Part shown: in pieces, positions 1 to 10,649 of the stretch | How positions within the stretch are numbered: position 1 is the first letter of the stretch | Layout of the letters: the number at the start of each line of letters is the position of its first letter | DNA from: Limnephilus marmoratus | Taxonomy: Eukaryota > Arthropoda > Insecta > Trichoptera > Limnephilidae | Length of the DNA stretch: 64,000 nt | Assembly: GCA_917880885.1 (NCBI GenBank) | Contig: OU862915.1 | Span: 40,928,676 to 40,992,675 of the forward strand | Reading direction: 5' to 3' | Position numbers and translations under genes: made by a program | The notes under the pieces: model-generated | Told to the model about the DNA's origin: nothing | Seen by the model: the letters and a program-made list of their open reading frames with translations, nothing else | Databases searched by the model: none

Positions 1-308
1 GTGAACTTAAATGCACCTTCTTACATAGACATGATTGACTGGCAACAAAATATATACGAACCCCCAATACTGATGGATATTTCCGATGAGCAGTTACAAG
101 ATCTTATTGAAAATGGAGAAGATACAGTGTTGGAGTTTATGAATCTTTCCACACTCAGGCTGTGGAAAGATCTGTAAAAGTTGTGACAGAAGCAGCTCTA
201 AGTGTATGCGACAAGACAAGACGAGAAGGATTCATAAAATCTAAATTAGCATCTCGAAAGCTCATGCCAAAGTTTAAGACGAAAAAGGATTTTTGTTATA
301 AAAAATAA
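1..308 (+). pseudogene. 3' end of a transposon-derived uncharacterised protein
   Basis: The open frame from base 1 reads VNLNAPSYIDMIDWQ and continues to a region rich in acidic residues. A frameshift near base 145 moves the homologous reading into another frame (HTQAVERSVKVVTEAAL ... SRKLMPKF), which stops at about 308. The same order of blocks (a Phe-rich 'N..A..IDLI.W' stretch, an acidic stretch, 'HTQA.ER', 'R.MP.F..K') is found in the pseudogene at 36303-37670, so the two are copies of one family. That second copy lies between inverted repeats, so this is probably the C-terminal end of a DNA-transposon protein. No biochemical function can be assigned. Confidence 0.6.
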
Positions 309-1704
309 TGTAATTCATAGCAACATAACTTTCTAAACCTGTGCTTACTTTTGAAATAAATGATTTTAGTGACTAAAACCTACTTTTATTTTATCATTTA
401 ATGCATAACATATTATATTTACTTATTATTTTGTCAATAGGGTGTATAATACAAAACGTCTATAAAAACTTAAAAAATAAAATTTCAAGTCTATGGCGGG
501 AGCTCAAGCTGTCGAGCTAGAACTTCCAAATTGAACAGGGTTATTTACAATTATATAAGGCAACTTTTACCTGGTATTCCAATCCGAATTTCGAAAAAAA
601 AAATTTTTCATACAAAAGTGTTCCACCCTAATGCGCATTGGAGACGCTATCGCTGGCAATAAATACCAAGTCATGCATATTGTCAGAACACTAAAGAAGG
701 CCCACTAGTAAAATAGTGTTATAAAACCGAATGGGCGCCAGTCAGATGAATACATCTAAACGAATTTATAAATCAGTAATCCACTAAGAAAAATTCTAAT
801 CTCCAAGTAGTATGAAATCTCTCACGTGTGGATTATAGAAGTATCTGTCTTCTTGCGGCGCGGACACGAGCTGCTTCCTTCTTGCCGGAACTCAACCAAC
901 TGAAGTGGTGGACGATATTATTAAAAACTTCCGATCTTCAGAGTTGTATTGTTAATTAGAGGAAAACATCGAAAAGAATCTAATGCAGGCATACGAGTAG
1001 CTCTATGAATGACTTACTAAAAGAAGATGCCGAACTTGGGCTCATGAATGCAGAACCGTTGAGTTATTTTGGGCTGCAGTCGTAAGTGAAGGAAGCCCCG
1101 ATGATAGCCCACTTCCGTTAAGTAGAAGAATATGATAATATATAAAGAAGAAGAAGACAAGCAAGCACTTCTATAGTGTAAAACTTGAGATTAAGAGTTA
1201 GAACGCCGTTGAAAATCCTGCGGAACCACGAATACTTCCATAAAATTTTACCCCCATTAATTTGCTGCCAATTTCATGTATTATTTATCTACAGGGAGTC
1301 AATTATTATTTTCCTTGATCCTATTTTGGTTTTCATGGCACGTTTTCAATTGATCCATGCAGGTATAATTCTATATGAAATAGATTATTTAATTCATAAG
1401 CTCCGTTAGTATTTCCAGTAATGAATACTTTATTATATTTTTTATCTTAGTTTGTTGATACACACATACATGATATGTATGTATGTATTACATATATATA
1501 AAATAAGTAGAGGAAACATAAAAAAAAATACAAAGAAATATTGAATAAATTTAAAGCAAAGAATAAATACCACAACGATATGTAAACAGTACACAAAAAC
1601 AAATGTACTGAAAATAAAACGGTGTTTTTGAATCACACTGCATAAAGACCGTGCAATAAGGAACTCCAGTGAAAAATAGCGTGGCTTTAAAAATATATGT
1701 TCAT
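309..1704. other. Unassigned AT-rich sequence
   Basis: No coding region, RNA gene or recognisable mobile element was found here. The only open frames are short, AT-rich and without family resemblance. Confidence 0.5.
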
Positions 1705-2005
1705 ATAGACCATAGGTTCCCAACCTTTTTTTGCCCACCGCCCACTTTGAGAATATTTTTTTTTCTAGCGCCCCCCAACTCGTAAATTTGAAAGAGCAAT
1801 TGTCGTCACGAATAAATTTACCAACGGGGACGGGGGGGGGGGGGGGGGGGAGATAGGATGGGGCAAGATGCGTTTTTTTTATTTTTTATTGTATATTTTA
1901 TTTGGTGACCGGCCAACTCAGAAGCACCTCATAAAGGTCATTGAAGAGTGATGATAAAAAATATTTAATTTTTTAAACTTTATGAGTAAAATCACAAATT
2001 ATAAT

Positions 2006-2192
2006 ATTTAATTAAATGAAGACAATATTAGCGAAACTCAATCGAAATCTGGAGACAGAAAAATCAGAAAAGATATTGGCTCCGCTGGGACTCGAACCTG
2101 GTTCGAGTCCCAGCGGAGCCAATATCTTTTCTGATTTTTCTGTCTCCAGATTTCGATTGAGTTTGGCTAATATTGTCTTCATTTAATTAAAT
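2006..2192. repeat. Near-perfect 93-bp-arm palindrome (head-to-head SINE-I copies)
   Basis: Arms 2006-2098 and 2100-2192 are reverse complements with a single mismatch (2033 against 2165) and one unpaired central base (2099). The centre carries the tRNA T-arm-like GGTTCGAGTCCCAG, and the outer ends carry the tail GCTAATATTGTCTTCATTTA. A single-arm relative with the same order lies at about 27259-27352, so each arm is the 3' part of a tRNA-derived SINE. An arm identity this high implies a very recent inverted duplication or an artefact of library or assembly folding. Confidence 0.85.
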
Positions 2193-3430
2193 TTAAAAAA
2201 AATATTGATTAAGTTAGGTTAGGATTACCGGCAATTTTAAATGCATTTTTTCATAGCTTTCATACCTTTCTGAGGTGTTTCTGAGATGGTTTAATTCTGA
2301 GTTGGCATGGAACCATTCTGAATTATTTTTATTTTTTTTACTTGGGTTTTATTGCTCAGAAAGATTAGACTTGTGCAGTAATTCACGTGACACGTTGCAG
2401 TGGTATTGTAGGCCAATTTCCGTGTTTTGACGTCTAACTTTCCCTTTATCTTACTTTTCTTTTTCATTTTAATCTTTTCTGCAATTTGTTAATTTAACAT
2501 TTCAAAGTCAGTGTTTAGTTTTAATTTGTTATAGATTATGATTCCTGAGTTTTTAATTTCTTCTACTTCTTCAATATTTTGATTTTCTATATTAAGGGTA
2601 GTAATTTCGTTGAGTTTCTTCTCTAATACCATGAATTTAATTTTAGTTACATTTATTTTCAGTTTATTCGAAGAAAAAAAAAATAATATATAATATATTA
2701 GTGTTCTTTAAAAAAAGCTTTTTTTGACAATGCATCTTCGATATTATTTGGTAAAATATATACAAGTGTGTCATCAGCAAAAGTTTGATAGAACAGTACT
2801 TTAGGCACTTCACTATATCATTAATATATATACTTAATAAATAGGAGCGGTCCCAATACATATCCTTGAGGAACTCCGAGGTTTACTTGTTGTTCTTCAG
2901 ATATAGCAGATCCAATTTTGTTTCTTTGTTTTCTATTTTTAATTTAATTATTAGTATTTCTCTGTCTATCGTTTCAAAAACACGTCTAAAATCCAAGAAC
3001 ACTACTATTGTATTTTTCTTCTGATCCATACTGGTTTTCCATTATGAATATTTGTTTCTAAACCCTGCTGTTTTACAAGAATGTTATTTTTTTCAATAAA
3101 TTTTCTCATCTCTTCTGTAACTATGGATTCTAACATTTGTTCATATGTAGGTTATCCATTTATTTTTCTGAGGTCTTCGAAATTTTTAGCATTTATTATT
3201 TTGGCCACTGGTGTTATTATGGAAGTTTTCCACGACTGCGGAAAAATTCCCTTTAACACAGATTAATTTATTAGTGCAACTACTTAAATTTAATTATGCC
3301 TATAGTAATTCCAGACGTCGGTGATTTTTGCGTCATTGTATTAAAAATTTTCATTAAATACTCACTGTTACCTGCAAATATTATTATTCTCTCTTCTTTC
3401 CGATGATTGAGAAGAAGTATTTATTTGTCT

Positions 3431-3602
3431 GGTCAGTGGTTGAGTGGGCATAGCGTTTGGGTCCCACCCGAGCGTCGCGTGTTCGATTCCTCGACTGGCT
3501 AAGTCCTCCATCACAACACAAGCAAAATTTTCGGCTTTCTGTGGTGGTAGTAGGAGATTTTCAAACATTGTTGGGTTATTCGTAACCCGGGAATGTTTGT
3601 CT

Positions 3603-3643
<41 letters not shown>
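3431..3643 (+). mobile_element. SINE-T copy, tRNA-headed, with poly(A) tail
   Basis: The head has a pol III A-box-like TGGTTGAGTGGGCATAGC and a B-box-like GTTCGATTCCTCG spaced as in a tRNA-derived promoter. A body (GTGGTGGTAGTAGGAG) and a tail ending CCCGGGAATGTTTGTC follow, then a 33-base poly(A) at 3611-3643. Relatives are at 21903-22028 plus 26084-26170, 58400-58598 and 62690-62795. It lies inside the decayed LINE of this region. Confidence 0.8.
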
Positions 3644-3646
<3 letters not shown>

Positions 3647-4023
3647 TCTGTGAATAATGAAATACTCTTATTTATGTTTTCGACACTTAGTATTAAATTT
3701 GGCTATTTTAGTTTTATCATCTTCAACTCCATCGGGAACCGAACTTCCTTAATGTTTTCCCTCTGTTTGCCACTTATAATTTCTTTAAGTGTAGTCCACA
3801 TTTTTCTTGAATCTCTTTGAGAGGTAATAATTTTTAGCCTCGAATACGAATTTTTGGTATGTTTTATTTCTGTGCCTATTCATATTTCTAAGTTTCTTAT
3901 AGGTTTCCCACCTTTCTTCTGGAAATTGTATTTTACAGGCTTTATAAGCTGAATCCCTTTGTTTTTTTAGAAGATTTAGGGATTTCGTAGGTATACTATT
4001 TATTTGTATCTTTTAATATACTA

Positions 4024-5340
4024 CTAGCTGGTTCCCGGCATGCTTTGATATACCATTTTTAAAGAAATAAATTGTTTCCCTGTTCCCCTCCCGCATTTCC
4101 TTCCCCTCCCGCGTTCCCTTTCCACCTTCCCCGCCTACCCCCTCCCCTCTTCCACTTCCCCGTCCCGCCAATCCCCCTACCGCGTTCCATATAACAGTCC
4201 CAGTACATTCAGTTTTCAAACATTTCGCGTGCCTCCTATTACAATTTTTTTAATTTAAATTTTCGCTTTTCATTAAAACAAATATTAATTTTTATATATT
4301 ATAAGAAAAATCCATCAACCCATAGATAATACTTTTTTTACAAAAAAAAACGTTCGAAAACACAATTCAATTTCGTCAAACGCCCGAACTGTCAAACGTG
4401 TGAAGTTAAAATAGTCGTTAAGTTTTCTGAAATTGTCCAATTTTCTGAGCAATTTTCTTAAATTTTCTTCCCGTAAGAACCTTCTACAAAGTATCGGGAA
4501 ACTTAAAAAAAAAAGTGAAATGAAATACTATCTTGTCCCGGCATGCGTTGCTATGCCATTTAATAAAGAAATTGTTTCTCCCTGAGTGTCCTTTTCCATT
4601 CGTCCCGTTTCCCTTCCGCCTCCCCTTCTTCTCCTGCGTCCTCTTCCCTCTCGCATTCCCACTCCATCACCTCCACCTTCCCTCTCCCCACTCCACTCCC
4701 CCCCCCCTTCCCCCATCCCGCAAACCCTTCTCCCGAGTTTTCCTCCCCCTCCCACGTTCCCCTCCCCCTCCCAGGTTCCCCTCCCCCCTCTCGTCTTCGC
4801 CTTTCACCTTCCCCGCCTTCCCTCTTCCCTTTACCGCTCCCTCGTACCGCCAACCCTCCTCCCGCGTTCCATATATTCAATCCCAGTACATTCAGTTTTT
4901 AAACAGCCCGCGTGCCACCTTTTACAATTTTTATTCAAATTTCCATTTTTCATGTATATTAAATTTGGTACCAAACATAGGTACCTATTTAAAATATCTA
5001 AAATTCTTGATTCGATTCAAACTATTAGGGGAGTTACTTTAAATAAATTTATCAACAAAGATTTTCAAAAATAGAATTTTATTTAACAATCATTGTTTTG
5101 CAAAATATCCTTCTCAAACACGCGTACTGTCAAACGTGCGATAGTCGTTTAGGTTAGTAATAGGTTTTCTAAAATTATCCAATTTTCTGCGCAATTTTCT
5201 TAATTTTTCTCTCCGTAAGAACCATCCTTGTACTTCAAGGAATATTCGAAAAAAAAAAGAATTAGCGAAATCGGTTCAGCTGATCTCGAGATTTGCGCTC
5301 AGCAACACATTAAGCGATTCATTTTTATATATAAGAGAAG
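4024..5340 (+). repeat. Two tandem partial copies of a CT-rich interspersed repeat
   Basis: Each copy starts near a GGCATGC(G/T)TTG(C/A)TATGCCA-type block (4034 and 4540), passes through a long CT-rich tract, then a region with ACTGTCAAACGTG and CAATTTTCTTAAATTTT, and ends at AAAA tracts. Only the second copy, starting about 4535, keeps the 3' part (GCGAAATCGGTTCAGC to ATATATAAGAGAAG, about 5267-5340). Open frames in the CT-rich tract are low-complexity Pro/Ser products and are not genes. Related pieces lie at 47930-48430 and 62051-62185. The family resembles 3' ends of insect LINE or RTE-type repeats, but I cannot classify it. Confidence 0.65.
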
Positions 5341-5636
5341 ATATATTCGTTGTAGGCATTAGTTCATTTACTACTGTTTTCAGGTGTCCTATTAGTTCAT
5401 CGGCTTTTCTGTCTAAATTTCCTTGGTTATCGCAGATCCACTTTTTGTTTTGTAATGCCGTACACAATTTATCCTTATTATAGTTCTTTTTATTCCTGTA
5501 TATATATTATTCTTCGTGTTCCCTGAGGCTTCAAACTATTATATCTAATTTTTGTAATAATTGTTTCGTGATCAGATTGATTTTGAATTCTTCCGCAGCA
5601 TTAACTTCCGCGTAAAAGTCATTTGAAATTACCAAA

Positions 5637-5731
5637 TTTTTTTTTTTTTTTTTTTACATTAACTCCACACAGGAGGCCCTGAGGAAAATAATTTTCCTCA
5701 GGGCCTATGTCATCTGGGATGCTGTGTGGAG
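5637..5731 (-). repeat. LINE-P 3' terminal nested double hairpin plus poly(A)
   Basis: An outer stem pairs CTCCACACAG (5663-5672) with CTGTGTGGAG (5722-5731). Inside it, the 16-base arms 5674-5689 (AGGCCCTGAGGAAAAT) and 5691-5706 are perfect reverse complements around one base. Poly(A) follows on the element's sense strand. In LINEs of this kind the 3' RNA structure is the usual reverse-transcriptase recognition site. Here the same structure recurs in the other LINE-P copies and in the short SINE-P elements. Confidence 0.8.
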
Positions 5732-6600
5732 AGTCTTTTTGAGGAGAGGAAGGAATGAACATTGGTCTTGAAGAGACCCATGTTGTAGGAAGGAGAAAAC
5801 ACAGAGGCCGGCAAATCATTCCACAGCCGAGCTGTTGAACACAAGAACGAGTCGAAGAAACGACCCGTTCTCATGTGACAAATGTCAACCGTGTACAAAT
5901 GTTGGGCACGCGTTTGGCGTGTTTCCCGACTATGCACCGGTGCCGAAGGGATCAATGATGCTAGTTCTTCAGAGCATCTTCCATTGTAATACCGGTAGAA
6001 CAAGGATAGCATTCCCACCCGACGCCTGTGCTCTAAAGATTGCAATCCGTCTGTTAAGATGGGAGAATCTATCAAACGGACCGCCCGTTTCTGCACAGAG
6101 TCGAGGGTATTTTTCAGGTATTTTGGAGCTCCAGACCAGAGATGGCTGCCAAATTCAACCGTGGGGCGTACTTGTGATTTGTACAAGGTTAGCAGTTGTG
6201 TACTATTAAAGTATCTGCGGGCCCTGTACAGTACGCCCAGTTTTTGGGAGGCTAACTTTACTCTGGCTTCGATGGAGCCCCCATACCTGAGCTGGTCACT
6301 TAGGGTTACACCAAGCATATCAATGGAGGGCCTGTTCGGAAGATTGCTTCCGTTGAAAGAGACTAGATTTTCATTTCGATCCCTTTTAGACGTAATCAGA
6401 CAAGATTGGGTCTTTGAAACATTAAATTCAACGAGATTATTTTTACCCCAAGAGAAAACACTCTCGAGGTAACCGTCCATTCTTTGCTTCAAAGCCCTAC
6501 GAGCTGTTGGAGTTTGTGAGCCCTTTGGGGGCTTGTCAAACAAAAAGCTATCATGAACTGTACTGTCATCCGCGTAACAGTGAATTGGTGCACATGACAA
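5710..6600 (-). pseudogene. LINE-P reverse transcriptase, C-terminal 296 codons
   Basis: The open frame holds the RT catalytic YADD box (CYADDSTVHD, near its start), a thumb-like region (FNVSKTQSCLI, MLGVTLSDQLR), the block ARRYFNSTQLLTLYKSQVRP, and the conserved LINE C-terminus with STARLWNDLP and VFSPSYNMGLFKTNV. Everything upstream (endonuclease and RT motifs 0 to B) is missing, so the copy is dead on arrival although this remnant is open. The protein type is that of CR1/Jockey-group LINEs. The stop codon at 5710-5712 lies inside the 3' hairpin region, so the last codons also form part of the RNA structure. Confidence 0.85.
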
Positions 6601-7634
6601 AATTAATCATGGCTTTAGAGTTTTTTCATATTCTTGTATAATTTTTGACAAGTTGCTTCCTACCCAGGCAATTTATGATGATTTGTAATCATGGGCTTTT
6701 TATATTGAATATTAAAATCTCCATAGATAATTTTCAAGTCTCTTGTATTTATTTGCTAACGGCACCATTCTTCAAAAAAATCTAAGAATTTTGTATCATT
6801 TTGATTTGGGGAATGATAAATAGCTGCATAGGTTCCCAGCTTAAAATCCTTCAATAGCCAGTAGGTATCCAGGTATTATTTTTATCTAGTACCGCAATTG
6901 TTGTGATTTTGTAAGGGATGTTGTTTACACACTCGTACACATATACTACAGAATTAATGTGATAACTCTACCCGTATGCCTGCTGCTAAATGAGTCGCAT
7001 CTAATTGTCGAATAGCCCTGAAATGTTGTTTCATTTTGGTTAATTTCTTCGGTAATACAGGTTTCGCTCATCATCACCATGTGCAGTTCGTATTCTTTTA
7101 GCATGTCTTTGACTTCTTCGATATGTGCTAGCAAACTAGCTATGGGTTTCTCTGGGTCTCCTACCGCCCCCCTGAAAGTCTGAAACGCCCCCCAATTTTC
7201 TCGTTGCCTTATACCGCCCCCCTGAAGGTCTGAAACGCCCCCAAGGGGGCGTTATCGCCCACGTTGGGAACCTTTGACATAGACCAACGAACCCTGATTC
7301 TGAATAAAGAAGTTTTATTTCATAATATTAAATGCAGAGTTCTTAAAAAAAATTAGAAAGTGCATTTTTAAACCTCTTATCAAAAAACAGCGTCAAGTTG
7401 GTATTATTGAATGGTTAGTGATGACGTCACGCCTCACCAGTCATTGTATTGAAATTTTTGATTATGTAGGTATGACACAAGCCATCAGTATTAACAACAT
7501 TAATGTTTATAGAGATTTAGTTGTTGTGTTTATTGAAATAATATTTAAGCCTAAATAATTCAGTTTAAAAAATAGAGATATCTCTATTAGTTTATCAATA
7601 TTATTTAAAATTTTGAAAAACTTTAAACTGTACG

Positions 7635-8445
7635 AAAAAATTGTATAAAATGCTACATCATAATGCCTAGAGACGGGCATAGCGGCTCAGTTGAACGAGA
7701 ATGAAAAGATCCGGTTCAGTGAATCGGCTCAATTGAACGAATGAATTAAGCTACGGACACACTTGCTCATTAGAAGCCAAAGAATATGCTACCTAGTTGC
7801 AATTGCTACCCGCTCGCTCGTTCGCAAAGATCAAGTGTGTCCGTAGCTTTGAAGATCGGTCTTACGGAACCGGATCTTACGGATCCGTATGAAGATCCGG
7901 GTCAGTGTGTCGACTCGTTCGCGAACGACTCACTTCTCTACGAGCTTCAAATTCAAAATGGCCGTCACCGATTAGCTGGTCGGCGCTTAATCTTATTTGC
8001 CTGCAATTTTTTCAGTGTGAAGGTGATGCTTCGTCTGAGATAGTATTGATTTTAAAAGCTAAAAAAATAATAATTTCAAACAATTTCTATACCACTCTAC
8101 CGTAATAATAATGAAAAATATAATAACATAATAAATATAATATAATAAATAAATAATTCCACTTAAATAATGTTTTAACTTATCGAATAGTACCATACTT
8201 TCTTCCGTATAACTGTCATACAAAATGAACACCTGTTGAAAAACTTTTCAGGAGTGATGACGTCAAAGGATTCATTACACGTGCGGTGTTTTTCGGGGGA
8301 TTTTGAAAAATTAAAACTTTGAAAGTTATTTTAACTATTAAAACAAACTCTAGAGAAATAAAAAAAAAAACGTGCAGTTATTTAAGTCAGAAGGTCTTAT
8401 TCATTTAAAAAAAAATTTAAAAAATGGACTGGAGTTCTCTATTAC
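7635..8445 (+). repeat. Repeat R, left copy (about 810 bp)
   Basis: This copy matches 49950-50672 in reverse orientation over most of its length. One end is AAAATTGTATA.AATGCTACATCA and the other GGACTGGAGTTCTCTATTAC. It contains a perfect 16-bp hairpin, GCTACGGACACACTTG at 7750-7765 with its complement at 7832-7847, and several GATCCG-rich blocks. No coding capacity was seen. It may be a non-autonomous DNA element, but no target duplication was found. Confidence 0.7.
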
Positions 8446-9106
8446 AGATTCCACTTGTTACTAATAAAATAAATGGCCAAATGTAATTATTTCAACGGGC
8501 ACTGATCGCGCATGCTAAATTGAGATTTTTCTTAAAATCTAATGGGCAAGGTGCCCGGTAGACGCTTGGTTTTTTGAGATAAATACATAAATTACGCTTT
8601 TGTTACATAAAACATGCACATTTCTTATGCCTAGTATATTCGTGTATTCAATATTTTAAAACTCATTTATGTTTTTTTCGTCAGTTTTAGTCAAGAAATT
8701 GTACATTAATTGCGTGTTGTAAATTTTTATATATTTTTGCCGGCAACCCGGGCGTTTATCGAAATAACAATATCTTATACAAACAAGTAAGTACCTGCCT
8801 CACTAGACGATGTCTGTTCTGAGACGGGTACGTATATATGTATATGATCAATTGATCATTCCTGTTAGAAAATAGGGTTAATTTTGAATTTTATGGTATT
8901 AGTATTTCTTGTAAGTGATGTTTATTTATGACATAAATGTCTAATTTATGTTTTGATAACGTTTCAATGAAATAAACGTTTTTAGTTACAAAAAATCCAT
9001 TCGAATTTTTTATTTTTCATAAGAAGCAATTACTTTGTGGTGAGACATTATATTATAAAAAAATGGAACGAACACTTATTAACTTCAGTTATTACTATAT
9101 CCTGAC
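8446..9106. other. Unassigned sequence
   Basis: AT-rich DNA without a recognisable gene or repeat. Confidence 0.5.
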
Positions 9107-9525
9107 GACCTCCGTAGTCCAGTGGCTAAGACTCTTGACTCACATTCCGGAGGTCGCGGGTTCGAACCCGGCATGCGCAAATAAATTTTATTTGATTAAT
9201 TTGTGTTATTTCACAATTAATTCATTTAAAATAATATATAATATATTTGCGGCATGTTCCAGAGTGGAAGATACTATCAGTATCGCCCTGGTGTAAGACC
9301 ACCATTCAGAATTGAAACGTTGCTTGAAAATGGCTTTAGCCGTGTTTAGTGACCAGATCTGAATAGCCAGGTACTTCCCAACCTTTCTCTTCCCCACCTC
9401 CTTCCCCTCCCCACTACCTTCAGCCTCACAACATACCCCAGTTGGGGATGCCATAGTCTCACTGGCTCCAGACGGGAGCAGTTGAGATTCTTGTGCGGTA
9501 TTCACTGTAAAAAAAAAAAAAAAAA
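9107..9525 (+). mobile_element. SINE-G copy with tRNA-like head and poly(A)
   Basis: The head has an A-box-like TAGTCCAGTGGCTAAGAC and a strong B box, GGGTTCGAACCC. It does not fold as a full tRNA because the acceptor ends do not pair, so I call it a SINE and not a tRNA gene. The body (GCGGCATGTTCCAGAGTGG, CCATAGTCTCACTGGCTCC) is shared with 46205-46575. A poly(A) of about 17 bases ends it at 9525, immediately before a hammerhead motif. Confidence 0.75.
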
Positions 9526-9561
9526 TCCTGAGGAAGCTTGGTCGAAGCGAAACCGGTCGAT
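9525..9561 (+). ncRNA. Hammerhead ribozyme motif (intact core), PLE-type terminus
   Basis: The core order is complete. CTGAGGA (9528-9534) fits CUGANGA. A stem II of GCTT/AAGC follows (9536-9539 with 9545-9548). GAAA is at 9549-9552. A minimal stem III of ACC/GGT has no loop (9552-9557). C at 9558 completes the GUC cleavage triplet, and a 3-bp stem I is formed by ATC (9525-9527) with GAT (9559-9561). Predicted cleavage is between 9558 and 9559. Short stem III hammerheads are known from Penelope-like elements, and the CCGGT after GAAA is also typical of their termini. There is one extra base (9535) between the core and stem II. Confidence 0.65.
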
Positions 9562-10649
9562 ATATAAAATAATAAATTCGCGGTTAAATACAAAATGTTT
9601 GTTTCATTTTTTTATTACGAAATGTTTATTTTTAGGTTACCTTCTGGGAATTAAAAGCCAATTCAACATTTTTTTATTGAATGAACGAGTAAAAAATTAA
9701 CTGACAGTTTTTGTGCATATTTCTTAATTTTCTGCCTGTTTTCGATATTTTCATTAAAAACGTTTGTGGTAAGCTTTTTTAAAAAAGTTTGAAACTAAAA
9801 TTTGGCAATTTTTTAAGCATTAAAGTTTATTCTAAATACAAAAATCTTAATCTTAAGTGGAATTTGTTTTTACGAATCCTCACAATTAAAAAAAAATATA
9901 TATATATATTGAATTTTTAAAATATGTCAGAAAAATTCAGAAATCCGACGGTGAAATATTTTTAGTAAATACATAAAAATATTTCATCATAATATTCATA
10001 ATATTTGATTAACAACCCCCTTTGGCTGGATAAGCAATGGATGTATATAATATATCTTCCCATGAACTATTTTTTGTCAGCTTCTAATTAGTAAGGTTTT
10101 TCACGTTCACGGCCGTTTATCAATTGCATAAAATTTTCACGATATTTTTTACAATTAATATTTGAACCAACAACAAAAATAAGAGACAATAAGTCGTGAG
10201 TCAAGTAAAACAAAAGATTCAAGAAATTTAAAAAGTTCTCGGGGCTATCGTTAAATATGTCCGGAATCTTGAGACTACAGTGAATGTTGTATTTATAGTT
10301 GACACATTCTCACAAGAGGTTGGCAGTCGGTTCTTTGTAAAGGAATATGAAAAGTTTCAGGGTTCTTAGTAGACGCTGATTAACATTGACATTTATTGTA
10401 GCCAATTGGAAAGTTTCTACACGGTTATTTATTATTTTAAAAGGAAAATATCATAATCTTTCAAATTTGAAATATACCTACCTAGCTAAAATGCAGATGT
10501 TTTATTTGGTGATAGACTCGCTAAAAACATGTAAAATGATGTCGCTTTTTCGTTTCATCGAGTTTGGAATTAGAACGGGGCTAAAGAAGTTTTCACTTTT
10601 AAAAAAATGTTATTTATGTTAAAATAAGTAACTTGTGTCAACCAGCCCA
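9562..10649. other. PLE-like tail then unassigned sequence
   Basis: About 70 bases after the hammerhead resemble the tail of the PLE at 42461-42520 in pattern (ATAATAAAT, then TACAAAATGTTTGTTTC). Beyond that nothing is recognised. Confidence 0.35.

Larger units (their letters stand above)
5637..6602 (-). mobile_element. LINE-P copy A, 5'-truncated non-LTR retrotransposon
   Basis: This is a minus-strand insertion that ends in a poly(A) tail (T run at 5637-5655). It starts within the RT domain just before the YADD site. Sequence similarity to the copies at 41772-45540 and 53936-55098 fails at about 6602, which marks the truncation point. Its 3' end forms the nested hairpin described separately. 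It is inserted in the older LINE of this region. Confidence 0.85.
2240..7134 (-). pseudogene. Decayed non-LTR retrotransposon (LINE), endonuclease to RT C-terminus, interrupted
   Basis: Read on the minus strand, the segments are in LINE order. At 7134-6946 is an apurinic-endonuclease-like start (MVMMSETCITEEI, then GY..IR.D). Linker sequence follows around 5467-5345. RT blocks follow at about 3300-2660, including a degraded 'PV.K..NAK..EDL' region, FLDFRR in the position of motif A, GVPQG.VLGPLLF and a YADD-like site. A C-terminal part lies at about 2660-2470 (INVTKIKFMVLE, later NSGIIIYNKLKL). Many stops and frameshifts are present. It is cut by a SINE (3431-3643), CT-rich repeats (4024-5340) and LINE-P (5637-6602). 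Confidence 0.65.
1705..7286. mobile_element. hAT-like DNA element with 8-bp target duplication, filled with nested insertions
   Basis: The octamer ATAGACCA occurs at 1705-1712 and again at 7279-7286. Directly inside it lie inverted ends: the left begins TAGGTTCCCAACC and the right, read inward on the minus strand, gives AAAGGTTCCCAACG. Both are followed by C-rich 'GCCC/CGCCCCC' stretches. An 8-bp duplication and a GGTTCCCAAC terminus fit the hAT superfamily. No hAT transposase remains. The interior holds a decayed LINE, a second LINE, a SINE, CT-rich repeats and a palindrome. The outermost bases of the two ends differ, so one end has probably lost a few bases. Confidence 0.65.

Noticed and set aside
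3593..3653. Open frames encoding long Lys runs
   Set aside because: They are translations of SINE poly(A) tails.
4533..5074. Overlapping open frames of 160-170 codons
   Set aside because: The products are low-complexity Pro/Ser/Phe strings from a CT-rich repeat tract, open in several frames and on both strands.
9107..9180. Possible tRNA gene with a clear B box
   Set aside because: The acceptor strands do not pair, the anticodon arm is poor, and a repeat body with poly(A) follows. It is a SINE head.
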